Source: an uncultured Phascolarctobacterium sp. (GTDB lineage Bacteria > Bacillota > Negativicutes > Acidaminococcales > Acidaminococcaceae). From it: DNA of 64,000 bases. Positions 1 to 9,028 of this stretch are shown one piece after another (positions within the stretch are counted from its first letter, which is position 1; every line of letters begins with the position of its first letter). The stretch is taken from NCBI GenBank assembly GCA_900552005.1, contig URXU01000008.1, forward strand, positions 7,835 to 71,834. Reading direction: 5' to 3'. A program made the position numbers and the translations under genes. A model generated the notes under the pieces. The model was given only the letters and a program-made list of their open reading frames with translations. It did no database searches and was not told where the DNA came from.

Positions 1-2220
1 GACAATGGCTGCAGCCCTGTTTTTAGGCCGCTCCGCCAGATATTTTTCTAAAGCCGGTTCCCCGCCAAAAGCCAAGGCAGCCAATGTATCCATGACCAGA
101 TTAATCCACAGAATCTGCGTAATCGTCAATGGTTTATCAATACCAATGAACGGCGCAATAAAGTTAATAGCAACGGCCGAAAAATTAATAGTCAGCTGAA
201 ATACAATAAATTTGCAGATGGAATTATAAATTGTGCGTCCGTACAAAATAGCCTTTTTGATGCTGAGAAAATTATCATCCAAAATTACAATATCCCCTGC
301 TTCTTTAGCTACTTCTGTTCCGCTGCCCATGGCAAAGCCCACATCGGCTTTTTTCAGAGCCGGTGAATCATTAACGCCGTCCCCGGTCATGCCCACAACC
401 AGATTCAATTCCTGCGATAAGCGTACCAGCCTTGATTTATCCATAGGTAAGGCGCGGGAAACAACCCGCAGTTTCGGCAGATAAAGTTTTACTTCTTCAT
501 CACTTAACGCTGCCAGCTCATCAGAAGTCCATACCAGTTCATCAGGATGCCGCAAAAGGCCTGCATCTTTGGCAATGGCTACTGCTGTTTCCTTACGGTC
601 ACCGGTAATCATTACAACCTGCACACCGGCGCCCTGTACGGCTTTAATAGCTTCCACAGCCTCCGGTCTTACCTCGTCACGAATACCAAGAATGCCCACC
701 AAGGTCAGTCCGTGCTGCGGCAGCTCATTTTCTGCAGTCCCTTCATAAGTACATAAAGCCAGCATGCGAATTGCCTTGCCTGCCAAAGCGATCATCCGCT
801 TATCCAGTTCTGCCTGCATATCCGCAGTTAAGGGACAGCGCCTGCCTTCATTGTTCCAATAATAATCTGTCTGAAGCAGCAGCTTTTCCGGAGCGCCTTT
901 TATCAAACAATGCTCATGACCGCCCTGACGCACCAGAGCCCAGGAATATTTATTAGCGCTGTTGAATGGTACAAAATGCAGCCTTTCCGCCTCTTCCTGC
1001 ATGCGGTAATTGCCAATATATTTATTTAAGGCAGCCTCCGTCATGTTGCCGCCAATAATTTTCCCATCAGTTACCGAAGCTGAAGTATTAAGAATAACAT
1101 TCTGATAAGTCAGCTCCCTGATTTTATCCGGCAGCTGAGCAAAGTCCGTAAATTCCTGACGGTCACCCGTTATAAAGCGTACTACCTCCAGCTTTCCCTT
1201 AGTAATCGTACCGGTTTTATCCGTAAAAAGCATGTTCAGGCTGCCGGCTGTTTCGATACCTGCCAGCTTGCGCACGAGAACATTATCATTCAGCATCTTG
1301 CGCATATTCAGCGATGATACAATGGCAATCATCAGCGGTAAACCCTCAGGTACCGCCATAACGATAATAATAATCGCCAGAATAACAGCCTGTACCAAAT
1401 CCCCCAAAACCATGGTCATATTGCTGAAATAGGCGCTGATACCGCCTGCCAGCAGCAATTTATGCAGCATTACAGCCACCGCAATAAGAATGCCGCCGGC
1501 ATAGCCAAATTTACTGATATTATTGGCCAGTCCTTTGAGCTTCAGCTTCAGCGGACTGTCACGCTCATCGTCTTTCAGCTCCTGAGTCAGCTGTCCGTAT
1601 ACGGAAGCATCCCCAATCTTTACGGCCTGCATGACGCCATTGCCTTCCACCACCACACTGCCGCGGAACAGCTTATATTCATCAAGAAAATCGGTTTTGC
1701 TTTCATCCCAGACATAACCAGCCGGTGCCGGCAGCTTGTGAGCTTCTTCGCTTTCACCATTCAAAGCCGCCTGATCCAGCTTAACATCACCTTCCAGCAA
1801 AATACCGTCCACAGGAATTTTATCGCCTGCTTCCAAAATAACGGCATCGCCGGTTACAATATCATCAATATGAATTTCCAAGGGTTCTCCGCTGCGCCAA
1901 ACCTTGCAGCGAATGCGGCTGGCTTCTTCCTGCAGCTTCTGAAAAGCATTTTCATTGCTGTATTCAGAATAAGTGGAGACAAAAGTTGCCAATATAATGG
2001 CCAGAAAAATACCTGCGGTCTCAATCCAGTCGCCATGCCCAAGATAAACAAAAAAGACATTGACCAGTAAAGCTAAAATCAAAATACGAATTATGGGATC
2101 CTGAAAATTTTCCCACAGCTTATCCCAAAACGTTTCTCTTGGCGGCTGAGATAAAGCATTATTACCGTATTTAGTTAATGCCTCCTTTACTTGCTGTTCA
2201 GTAAGACCGTATTTTTTCAA
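1..2220 (-). CDS. Cation-transporting P-type ATPase (PMCA-like calcium type), 3' end outside window
   Basis: ATP-driven cation export pump of the inner membrane, most like the P2B (PMCA-type) calcium ATPases. The frame is open from a TTG at 2218-2220, with a GGGGGAGGG ribosome binding site just upstream, to the left edge (740 codons seen). Visible: a cytoplasmic start, the first membrane pair, an actuator loop with NGES where most P-type pumps have TGES, the PEGLP membrane motif, the phosphorylation motif DKTGT with Asp334, a nucleotide-binding domain, MVTGD-like and GDGVNDSPAL hinge motifs, and the first segments of the C-terminal membrane domain. The ion is inferred from family resemblance; other divalent cations cannot be excluded. 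A strong hairpin terminator lies about 40 bases upstream of the start, so transcription may depend on read-through or a promoter I did not recognise. Confidence 0.9.
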   Translation of the reverse strand, partial: MKKYGLTEQQVKEALTKYGNNALSQPPRETFWDKLWENFQDPIIRILILALLVNVFFVYLGHGDWIETAGIFLAIILATFVSTYSEYSNENAFQKLQEEASRIRCKVWRSGEPLEIHIDDIVTGDAVILEAGDKIPVDGILLEGDVKLDQAALNGESEEAHKLPAPAGYVWDESKTDFLDEYKLFRGSVVVEGNGVMQAVKIGDASVYGQLTQELKDDERDSPLKLKLKGLANNISKFGYAGGILIAVAVMLHKLLLAGGISAYFSNMTMVLGDLVQAVILAIIIIVMAVPEGLPLMIAIVSSLNMRKMLNDNVLVRKLAGIETAGSLNMLFTDKTGTITKGKLEVVRFITGDRQEFTDFAQLPDKIRELTYQNVILNTSASVTDGKIIGGNMTEAALNKYIGNYRMQEEAERLHFVPFNSANKYSWALVRQGGHEHCLIKGAPEKLLLQTDYYWNNEGRRCPLTADMQAELDKRMIALAGKAIRMLALCTYEGTAENELPQHGLTLVGILGIRDEVRPEAVEAIKAVQGAGVQVVMITGDRKETAVAIAKDAGLLRHPDELVWTSDELAALSDEEVKLYLPKLRVVSRALPMDKSRLVRLSQELNLVVGMTGDGVNDSPALKKADVGFAMGSGTEVAKEAGDIVILDDNFLSIKKAILYGRTIYNSICKFIVFQLTINFSAVAINFIAPFIGIDKPLTITQILWINLVMDTLAALAFGGEPALEKYLAERPKNRAAAIV

Positions 2221-2257
2221 AGTACACCCTCCCCCAAAAATAATCAAATTAAAGAAA

Positions 2258-2282
2258 AGCTGTGCAGTCATACTGCACAGCT
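2258..2282 (-). terminator. Intrinsic terminator after the YbjN-like gene
   Basis: Perfect 11-bp stem (AGCTGTGCAGT and its complement) with a 3-base loop, followed on the minus strand by TTTTCTTT. It starts within ten bases of the stop codon of the upstream gene. Confidence 0.8.
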
Positions 2283-2290
2283 CAGATTGT

Positions 2291-2722
2291 TCAGTTAGAC
2301 CAGACAATCTTCATTATCTGCGGATATTCTTCTATTAAATGCTTCAAAATCACCTCGATAACGGCGTTAATCATACCTGGTACAAATTCATCTTCCGTAG
2401 TGGGAATGCAGCTTTCGATAACAATATCGCCATTGCCAGCTACATAATATTTAAACACCTTATATTTTTCATTTAATTTATTGATATGTTCCATAATTGC
2501 CGCTCTATTGGCGTCCTTTACCAAACCTGCAGCAACTCTTACCTGTACCATAGCATAAATGCTGTCATCCAAAACAACCATGGCCGGCAGGTTTTGGCCG
2601 CTTACTTCCATGAAGGAACGATATAAAACAGTATGTACCTCATTGTCCAAATCCTGGGCATTAAAATAAGTTATGTTATTTTCCTTTAAAAACGCGTTAA
2701 ATTTCTCTGCTTTCTTATTCAT
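2291..2722 (-). CDS. YbjN-like small protein of unknown function
   Basis: A 143-residue soluble protein beginning MNKKAEKFNAF. The start at 2722 is preferred over an in-frame ATG eight codons upstream because AGAAAGGA lies at proper distance before 2722 and nothing similar precedes the upstream one. The protein alternates helices and strands and has no signal peptide or membrane segment. Its length and layout recall the YbjN/type III secretion chaperone-like fold (a sensor or chaperone-like scaffold), but no diagnostic motif is present and the assignment is a guess. It stands alone, between the flavodiiron gene and the P-type ATPase, with its own terminator. Confidence 0.65.
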   Translation of the reverse strand: MNKKAEKFNAFLKENNITYFNAQDLDNEVHTVLYRSFMEVSGQNLPAMVVLDDSIYAMVQVRVAAGLVKDANRAAIMEHINKLNEKYKVFKYYVAGNGDIVIESCIPTTEDEFVPGMINAVIEVILKHLIEEYPQIMKIVWSN

Positions 2723-2817
2723 CGTCAGCATCCTTTCTGTCTGCATAAAGATATATTTTAATCATATCATTATGCATTGTTTTAGTCAAAATTAAACAAC
2801 TTACTTAATAAAATCAA

Positions 2818-3999
2818 TCAGCACTGACATTCAAGATTCTGCGCAAATTCATAACCGAATTTTTCCGCAGTTTCCAGTTCAGCAGCCTGAGGTTTCCATT
2901 TGCAGGTATAGCCGTCAAAAACTTCCAGACCTGCTTTCTGTAAAAATTCCTCCATATCTTTTTGAGCGCCGCCGGCCCAGCCAAAAGTACCGAAAGCAGC
3001 CGCTTTTTTCTGACCAGGCTTTAAACCTTTGATATAGGTCAGCAAAGAACCTATAGAAGGCAGCATTCCATAATTCAGAGTGGAAGAGCCTACCAAAAAT
3101 CCGGAAGCACTGAATAATTCTGCGGCAATGGTACTGTTTTCCGTGCAGCTTACCTTGAACATTTTTACTTCTACGCCGGCCTTGGCAATGCCTCTGGCAA
3201 TAGAGCGGGCAATCATTTCCGTACCGCCCCACATGCTGTCATAAGCCAAAACAATACTGCCATCCTTAACGCCGCTGCCCCACTGCTGGTAAAGACTGAT
3301 AATTTCCTGCAGCTTGCTGCGCCAGATTACGCCATGAGAAGGAGCAATTATATCAAAATCAAGCGCGCCCAGTTTAGCTACAGCCCGGTCAATCAGTTTG
3401 GCATAAGGCCAAAGAATATTGGCAAAATATTTTTTCGCTTCATAAAAAAGAATATCCAGATCTACCTCATCATCAAAACGCTTGCTGGTTGCATAATGCT
3501 GGCCAAAAGCATCGTTGGAAAAAAGGATTTTGTCATAGGCGCTGTAAGTAGCCATGCTGTCCGGCCAATGCAGCATGGGCATGGTGGCAAACTGCAGAGT
3601 GCGCCGTCCAAGCTCCAGTTTATCGCCGTCTTTTACGACTACAAAATCAAAAATATCGCCGTAATGCTGAATAGCTTCCGTCTTGCCCTGCATGGTAATA
3701 ATAAATTTAGCCTGCGGACATAATTTCGCCAGCGCCGGCATAGCTCCTGAATGATCCGGTTCCACATGGTTGATAACAATATAATCTATTTTCTCCAGAG
3801 GAGTAACATTACGAATATTATTAAGAAATTCCTCGGTAAAAGGTGCTTTAACCGTATCAATCAGGCAGATTTTTTCATCCATAATCAGATAGGAATTATA
3901 AGTTGCTCCGCGCTCAGTCTTATAACCATGAAAATCACGTACATCCCAATCCTGAATGCTTACATCATAAATATCTTGTTTAATTTGCAAAGGTAACAA
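2818..3999 (-). CDS. fprA: A-type flavodiiron protein (FprA-like O2/NO reductase)
   Basis: Cytoplasmic enzyme that reduces oxygen to water, or nitric oxide to nitrous oxide, protecting anaerobes. The N-terminal half is a metallo-beta-lactamase-fold diiron domain with the HxExDH ligand motif (HVEPDH, about residues 78-83); the C-terminal half is a flavodoxin domain for FMN, starting near LAYDSMWGGTE. Length (393 residues) is normal for class A. The longest frame starts at GTG 4008, but the AAGGAG ribosome binding site overlaps that codon; TTG at 3999 lies 8 bases after it and gives MLPLQIKQDIYDV, which aligns with the family start. No rubredoxin partner gene lies in the window. Confidence 0.93.
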   Translation of the reverse strand: MLPLQIKQDIYDVSIQDWDVRDFHGYKTERGATYNSYLIMDEKICLIDTVKAPFTEEFLNNIRNVTPLEKIDYIVINHVEPDHSGAMPALAKLCPQAKFIITMQGKTEAIQHYGDIFDFVVVKDGDKLELGRRTLQFATMPMLHWPDSMATYSAYDKILFSNDAFGQHYATSKRFDDEVDLDILFYEAKKYFANILWPYAKLIDRAVAKLGALDFDIIAPSHGVIWRSKLQEIISLYQQWGSGVKDGSIVLAYDSMWGGTEMIARSIARGIAKAGVEVKMFKVSCTENSTIAAELFSASGFLVGSSTLNYGMLPSIGSLLTYIKGLKPGQKKAAAFGTFGWAGGAQKDMEEFLQKAGLEVFDGYTCKWKPQAAELETAEKFGYEFAQNLECQC

Positions 4000-4068
4000 T
4001 ATACTCACTCCTTATACCTATTCTTGAATGTATCATATCGTATTTTGACAGCTTTGTATAGTAAAAAA

Positions 4069-5793
4069 CTACATGGAGGTCAACGCCAGACTGCGGCTTG
4101 CTTTATCAAGCTTCAGCTGTAGAACATGATATTTATTTAAAGTACTTCTGTGTCCCACACTGACAATTGTTGTATTGGGCAGGTTGGACGCTGCCAGCTG
4201 ATACATCTTGGCTTCCGTTTCTTCATCCAATGCCGAAGTTGCTTCGTCCAAAAACAGCCAGACAGGCTGCTGCAAATGGGCTCTGACAAATGCTAGTCTC
4301 TGCTGCTCGCCTACGGATAAGACATGACTCCAATCAGCAGTGACATCCAGTTTATCACTGAGATAACCTATTTGACAGGTATTCATCAGAGCAATCAGCT
4401 GTTCATCACTAATCTGTCTGCCGCCAGGATAAAGCAGCGCAGCCCGCAAAGTCCCCAAGGGCAGATATGGTTTCTGCGGTATGAACATAAGCTTTTCCGG
4501 CTCAGGTATGCGGATTTTGCCGTCCACATAGGGCCAGATGCCCGCAATGGCACGTAAAAAAGTACTTTTGCCGCTACCGCTGACACCTTTAATCAGTACA
4601 TTGCGTCCCGGCTGCAGAGTAAAACAAATATCTTTTAAAAGTGGTGTACCGTCAGGAAGATTAATCTGCATATGCTCAGCCTCTACTTCCTGGGAAGCCG
4701 CAAAACGCTGCAAATGAAATTTTTCCGCTTCTATTGACACTTCATGCATATGTCTGCCAAAGAAAGTTAAACGCATAACCACTGCCTGCCACTGCGCCAG
4801 ACTGGTATATACGTCAATGAAATAAGACAGCGCTCCCTGCACATTGCCAAAAGCGCTGGAAACCTGCATCAGACCACCTAAAGTTATTTCCCGGGAAAGA
4901 TACCTGTTCATCGCCGCGACAAACGGAAAAATTATGGCAATCTGTGAATAACCGGAATTTAACCAAACCAGCTGTTTCTGCTTATTAACCAATTTCCAAA
5001 AATTATCCAGCAATAAAGCAAAACGATCCCGGAAAATACTGCCTTCCTGTTTTTCACCGCGATAAAAAGCAACGCTTTCCGCACTTTCGCGCAGACGAAT
5101 CATGCTGAAGCGAAAATCTGCTTCATAGCGCTGCTGCACAAAGTTTAATTTGACCAGCTTGCGTCCGACAATATGCGTAATATAGGTACCGATAACAGAA
5201 TAAACTAATGCGGCCCAAAATAAATAGCCATTAAGATGCCATTCCTGCCCAAAGGCCGTAAATTGCAGCGTACCTGAAAGCTGGTACAAAATAAAGACAA
5301 AGGAAATAAAAGTGCACAAAGACTTTAAAATGCCGACGCCAAAGCTTAAGGTCATTTCTACAAACAGTCTGATATCTTCACTAATACGCTGATCAGGGTT
5401 ATCAGTATCTTCACCAAACATCTGCAGCTGGTAGTAAGTTTTATTTTTCAGCCAAATGTCCAGAAACTGTACGGTCATCCAGCGGCGCCAGTGCAGAATT
5501 AAAGTCTGCTGCAAATAGTAGGAATATACGGATAGGATAATATAGATTGCCGCCAGCCACGAAAACCGCAGCAGCCCGTCAAAAATCATATCCGTCTGAT
5601 AATTCTGCAAAGCATTGTAAAAGCTGTTGTTCCATTCGTTCAGCAGCACCAGCATATAGACAATGCCGAGAGTCAAGGCAATAATAATTCCCAAAAGGCC
5701 AAAAGCCTTGAGCTTTTCTTCCGACGTCCAGTAACTTTTGGTAAGATACCACACATCCTTCAAAAATTGTTTAGTTAAAGCAATTTTATGCAA
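4069..5793 (-). CDS. ABC exporter, fused permease/ATPase of the SbmA/BacA-YddA (ABC_membrane_2) type
   Basis: A 574-residue half-transporter that would work as a homodimer in the inner membrane. The first 350 residues hold about six membrane segments of the ABC_membrane_2 (peroxisomal ABCD-like) class, with the family-typical LLNEWNNSFYNALQ stretch. The ATPase domain has Walker A GVSGSGKST, signature LSVGEQQRL and Walker B WLFLDEATSALDE. Relatives move peptides, antibiotics or cobalamin; the substrate here is unknown. The start is TTG at 5793 with AAGGGGGG upstream. A TATAAT-like -10 lies at 5826-5831 but no good -35 is visible. Confidence 0.88.
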   Translation of the reverse strand: MHKIALTKQFLKDVWYLTKSYWTSEEKLKAFGLLGIIIALTLGIVYMLVLLNEWNNSFYNALQNYQTDMIFDGLLRFSWLAAIYIILSVYSYYLQQTLILHWRRWMTVQFLDIWLKNKTYYQLQMFGEDTDNPDQRISEDIRLFVEMTLSFGVGILKSLCTFISFVFILYQLSGTLQFTAFGQEWHLNGYLFWAALVYSVIGTYITHIVGRKLVKLNFVQQRYEADFRFSMIRLRESAESVAFYRGEKQEGSIFRDRFALLLDNFWKLVNKQKQLVWLNSGYSQIAIIFPFVAAMNRYLSREITLGGLMQVSSAFGNVQGALSYFIDVYTSLAQWQAVVMRLTFFGRHMHEVSIEAEKFHLQRFAASQEVEAEHMQINLPDGTPLLKDICFTLQPGRNVLIKGVSGSGKSTFLRAIAGIWPYVDGKIRIPEPEKLMFIPQKPYLPLGTLRAALLYPGGRQISDEQLIALMNTCQIGYLSDKLDVTADWSHVLSVGEQQRLAFVRAHLQQPVWLFLDEATSALDEETEAKMYQLAASNLPNTTIVSVGHRSTLNKYHVLQLKLDKASRSLALTSM

Positions 5794-5857
5794 AACATTC
5801 CCCCCTTAAGGCTATAACATAAATTATTATACAATATAAAATGCGATATTTGTGTAA

Positions 5858-5887
5858 AAAAATGCTCTGCCGCAGCAGAGCATTTTT
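5858..5887 (-). terminator. Intrinsic terminator of the RND efflux operon
   Basis: 13-bp perfect stem (AAAAATGCTCTGC and complement) with loop CGCA, ending in a T-run on the minus strand just after the pump gene's stop. The symmetric A/T flanks mean it could act in both directions. Confidence 0.85.
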
Positions 5888-5892
5888 AAATC

Positions 5893-8800
5893 TTATTCGG
5901 TTTTTTCAGCTTTCTTTTTTCTTCTGCTGAAGAAACGTTCAACAACTACGAAAAGTACCGGAATGATAAATACGCCCAAAAGAGTATTTATCAGCATGCC
6001 GCCGACAACGGCATTACCCATGGATACACGGGCGCCGGCACCAGGACCGGTTGCAACAGCCAAAGGCACGCAGCCCAGAATGAACGCAAAGGATGTCATC
6101 AGAATCGGGCGCAGACGTACATGAGCAGCTTCGATTGCCGCATGTACTACATCCATGCCGTTTTCCATGTTCATCTTAGCATATTCAACAATCAGGATAG
6201 CGTTCTTGGCTGCCAAACCAATCAGCGTTATCAAACCAATCTGCATATAAACGTCATTGTTCTGTCCACGCAGATACTGAGCCAAAAAGCAGCCAAATAC
6301 TGCAGAAGGTACGGACAGCAGAACTGCCAGCGGAATAGTCCAGCTTTCATACAACGCAGCCAGGCACAGGAAAACGAATACCAGAGAAATAATAAAGATC
6401 TGAGTAGAACGTCCGCCTGCTTCAACTTCGTCACGGCTTTGGTCAACCCATTCGTAGGTATAGGTGTTCGGCAGAACTTCTGCCGCAACTTCTTCCAGCG
6501 CTGCCATGGCCTGACCAGTAGAATACCCTTCAGCCGGGTCACCGGCAATCTTAATGGCGCTGGTACCGTTATAACGGGTCATGATAATAGAAGTATTTTC
6601 ACTCTTAGACTTAACCAGAGTATTCAGCGGTACCATCTCGCCATTGTTGCTGCGTACGAAGAAGAAGCGCATATCATTGGTGCTGGTACGATGGGACGGA
6701 TCAGCCTGCATAACAACTTTCCAAACACGGCCAAAACTATTGATATCATTAATTTCAGTACCGCCTAAGAAAGCCTGCAAAGCAGTAAAGACGCTGGATA
6801 CAGGAACATTTAAAGATTCCGCTTTTTCGCGGTCTACTTCAAATTGATATGTCGGCGTAGTGGTATTCAAAGTGGTGTAGATCATACCAATTTCCGGACG
6901 CTGACGGGCTTTAGCCAAAAATTCATTGGCGCGGTCACCCATAGTATTTACATCTTCACCGCCAAGGTTCATGATATATAAGCTCAAGCTACCGGTATCA
7001 GAAGCACCGGGCAAGGAAGGCGGCTGGAAAGCCATTACGGTAGCGTCAGGAATCTTGGAGCCGATACCCATAACCATCGGGATAACATCCTGAATGGTAT
7101 TATCACGCTTATCATAATCTTCCATGGAAACTACTGCCAGACCGGCGCTTGCCTTTTGAGCTTTAGTCAGGATATCTACGCCGCCAACAGTCATGACATT
7201 TTTAACACCGGGCAGTTTGCTCAGCTGATCACCGAAATTTTCCAGAATCTGCTGCGTACGGTTAGCAGAAGCGCCTTCCGGCAGGGAAACGGCAATAGCA
7301 CTTACACCCTGGTCTTCATTAGGAACAAAGCCCGTCGGTGTAACTTTGGCCAGAGCACCGATGCAGATAACAATAACAATCAGGCAGCACAGAATCAATT
7401 TAGATCTGCGGATGCATTTTTCAACATTAGTAACATATTTGCTGAGCGTTCTGGCAAACCATTTGTTAAAGCCAAGAACCATTTTGCCGACAAAGCCTTT
7501 CGGCACTTCTTCAGCATCCTTTTTAACCAGCAGCAAAGCACACAATGCCGGCGTCAGTGACAACGCAATAATCGCGGACAGCATCATGGATACGGAAATC
7601 GTGATAGCAAACTGCTTATAAAGTTCACCAACAGTACCGCCGGTAAAGGCAACCGGGATAAATACGGCGCTTAAAACGAAAGCAATAGCCACAACAGGGC
7701 CGGAAACTTCGTTCATAGCCCGGTAGGTAGCTTCCTTCGGAGACATACCGTTATCCTGGATATGATGTTCAACCGCTTCTACTACGACAATGGCGTCATC
7801 GACAACCAGGCCGATAGCCAGAATCATTGCAAAGGCAGTCAAAGTATTAATCGTAAAACCAAAAATTACGAAAGATGCCAGTGTACCAATCAATGATACA
7901 GGTACCGCCAGCAAAGGAATCAAAGTTGCACGCCAGCTGCCCAGGAAAATAAATACAACAAAGATAACCAGAATCAATGCTTCGACAAAAGTGTGAGCAA
8001 CCTTATTCAATGATTCAGTAATAAACTGGGTGTTATCCTGAATAATTACCAATTCCATATCGCTGGGGAAACGGGTCTGCGCATCGGCCAGAACCTCTCT
8101 GATATTGGAAACCGTTTCCAGAGAGTTGGCATCAGAAGTCAGAGAAACCGGGAAAACTACGGAGTCACCGCCATTTAAGCGGCTGGAAATCAAGTCGCTG
8201 CGGGGACCGGGTTTGATTTCGGCAATATCACGCAGTTTCAGATTATCACCATTGCTGGAACGGATGATAACATTACCGAATTCTTCCGGAGTACTCAGAC
8301 GGCCCTGAGCACTGGCAGAATAAGCTTTTTCCTGTTCATCAGCAGTAGGACGGTTACCGATGGAACCTACAGGAGCCTGGATATTCTGACTCTTGATAGC
8401 AGTAGAAATATCATCAACAGTAACGCCAAGCTGAGCCATTTTTTCCGGATTCAGCCAGATACGCATGGAATATTCAGGACCATATTCATCAACTTTAGAA
8501 ACGCCCTTAACACGCTTAACGGCATCAATAAAGTTAGCATCGGCGTAGGTTCTGAGGAACATAGCATCATAAGTCTTATTGGGAGAATACAGACCGAAAT
8601 ACATAATGGTTTCGGCTGATTCTTTAGAGGTAGTGATACCGTAAGAAGATACCTCACTGGGCATGGAGCTGTTAGCCTGAGATACACGGTTTTGTACTTC
8701 TACGGAACCGATATCAGCATTCTTGTCCAGGTTAAACTGAACATTCAGTTTATACTGACCGGAGCTGGTGCTGGTAGAAGTCATATCCAGCATGTTCTCA

Positions 8801-9015
8801 ACGCCCATAACCTTTTGTTCAATAGCTTGTGCTACCGACTTTTCAACAGTATCAGCACTGGCGCCTACATACGTAGTATCTACGGCAATACGCGGTTTAG
8901 TAATCTGCGGATACTGAGCGATAGGAAGGCTGAAACCGGCAATCGTACCCAAAAGGGTAATGATTATAGCCAGTACAATTGCGAAGACCGGACGGTCAAT
9001 AAAAAAACGTGCCAT
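5893..9015 (-). CDS. RND multidrug efflux pump, inner-membrane subunit (AcrB/MexB, HAE-1 family)
   Basis: Proton-driven exporter, 1040 residues, the usual length. It begins MARFFIDRPVFAIVLA as in AcrB, has twelve predicted membrane helices and two large periplasmic loops, the paired Asp of the proton relay in GLVVDDAIVVVE (TM4) and the TM10 Lys in GLAAKNAILIVEYA. It forms a trimer that extrudes drugs through a fusion protein and an outer-membrane channel, so its presence implies a double-membrane cell. It starts 13 bases after the fusion-protein stop. No TolC/OprM gene follows, so the channel must be encoded elsewhere. Confidence 0.96.
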   Translation of the reverse strand: MARFFIDRPVFAIVLAIIITLLGTIAGFSLPIAQYPQITKPRIAVDTTYVGASADTVEKSVAQAIEQKVMGVENMLDMTSTSTSSGQYKLNVQFNLDKNADIGSVEVQNRVSQANSSMPSEVSSYGITTSKESAETIMYFGLYSPNKTYDAMFLRTYADANFIDAVKRVKGVSKVDEYGPEYSMRIWLNPEKMAQLGVTVDDISTAIKSQNIQAPVGSIGNRPTADEQEKAYSASAQGRLSTPEEFGNVIIRSSNGDNLKLRDIAEIKPGPRSDLISSRLNGGDSVVFPVSLTSDANSLETVSNIREVLADAQTRFPSDMELVIIQDNTQFITESLNKVAHTFVEALILVIFVVFIFLGSWRATLIPLLAVPVSLIGTLASFVIFGFTINTLTAFAMILAIGLVVDDAIVVVEAVEHHIQDNGMSPKEATYRAMNEVSGPVVAIAFVLSAVFIPVAFTGGTVGELYKQFAITISVSMMLSAIIALSLTPALCALLLVKKDAEEVPKGFVGKMVLGFNKWFARTLSKYVTNVEKCIRRSKLILCCLIVIVICIGALAKVTPTGFVPNEDQGVSAIAVSLPEGASANRTQQILENFGDQLSKLPGVKNVMTVGGVDILTKAQKASAGLAVVSMEDYDKRDNTIQDVIPMVMGIGSKIPDATVMAFQPPSLPGASDTGSLSLYIMNLGGEDVNTMGDRANEFLAKARQRPEIGMIYTTLNTTTPTYQFEVDREKAESLNVPVSSVFTALQAFLGGTEINDINSFGRVWKVVMQADPSHRTSTNDMRFFFVRSNNGEMVPLNTLVKSKSENTSIIMTRYNGTSAIKIAGDPAEGYSTGQAMAALEEVAAEVLPNTYTYEWVDQSRDEVEAGGRSTQIFIISLVFVFLCLAALYESWTIPLAVLLSVPSAVFGCFLAQYLRGQNNDVYMQIGLITLIGLAAKNAILIVEYAKMNMENGMDVVHAAIEAAHVRLRPILMTSFAFILGCVPLAVATGPGAGARVSMGNAVVGGMLINTLLGVFIIPVLFVVVERFFSRRKKKAEKTE

Positions 9016-9028
9016 TTAGCCTGCCTCC

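Noticed and set aside
1462..2070. Open frame of 202 codons on the plus strand
   Set aside because: It lies antisense within the P-type ATPase, which has clear motifs; the frame has no ribosome binding site and no recognisable domain.
6121..6768. Open frame of 215 codons on the plus strand
   Set aside because: Antisense shadow of the RND pump gene, rich in Gln/Asn as such shadows are, without a start signal.
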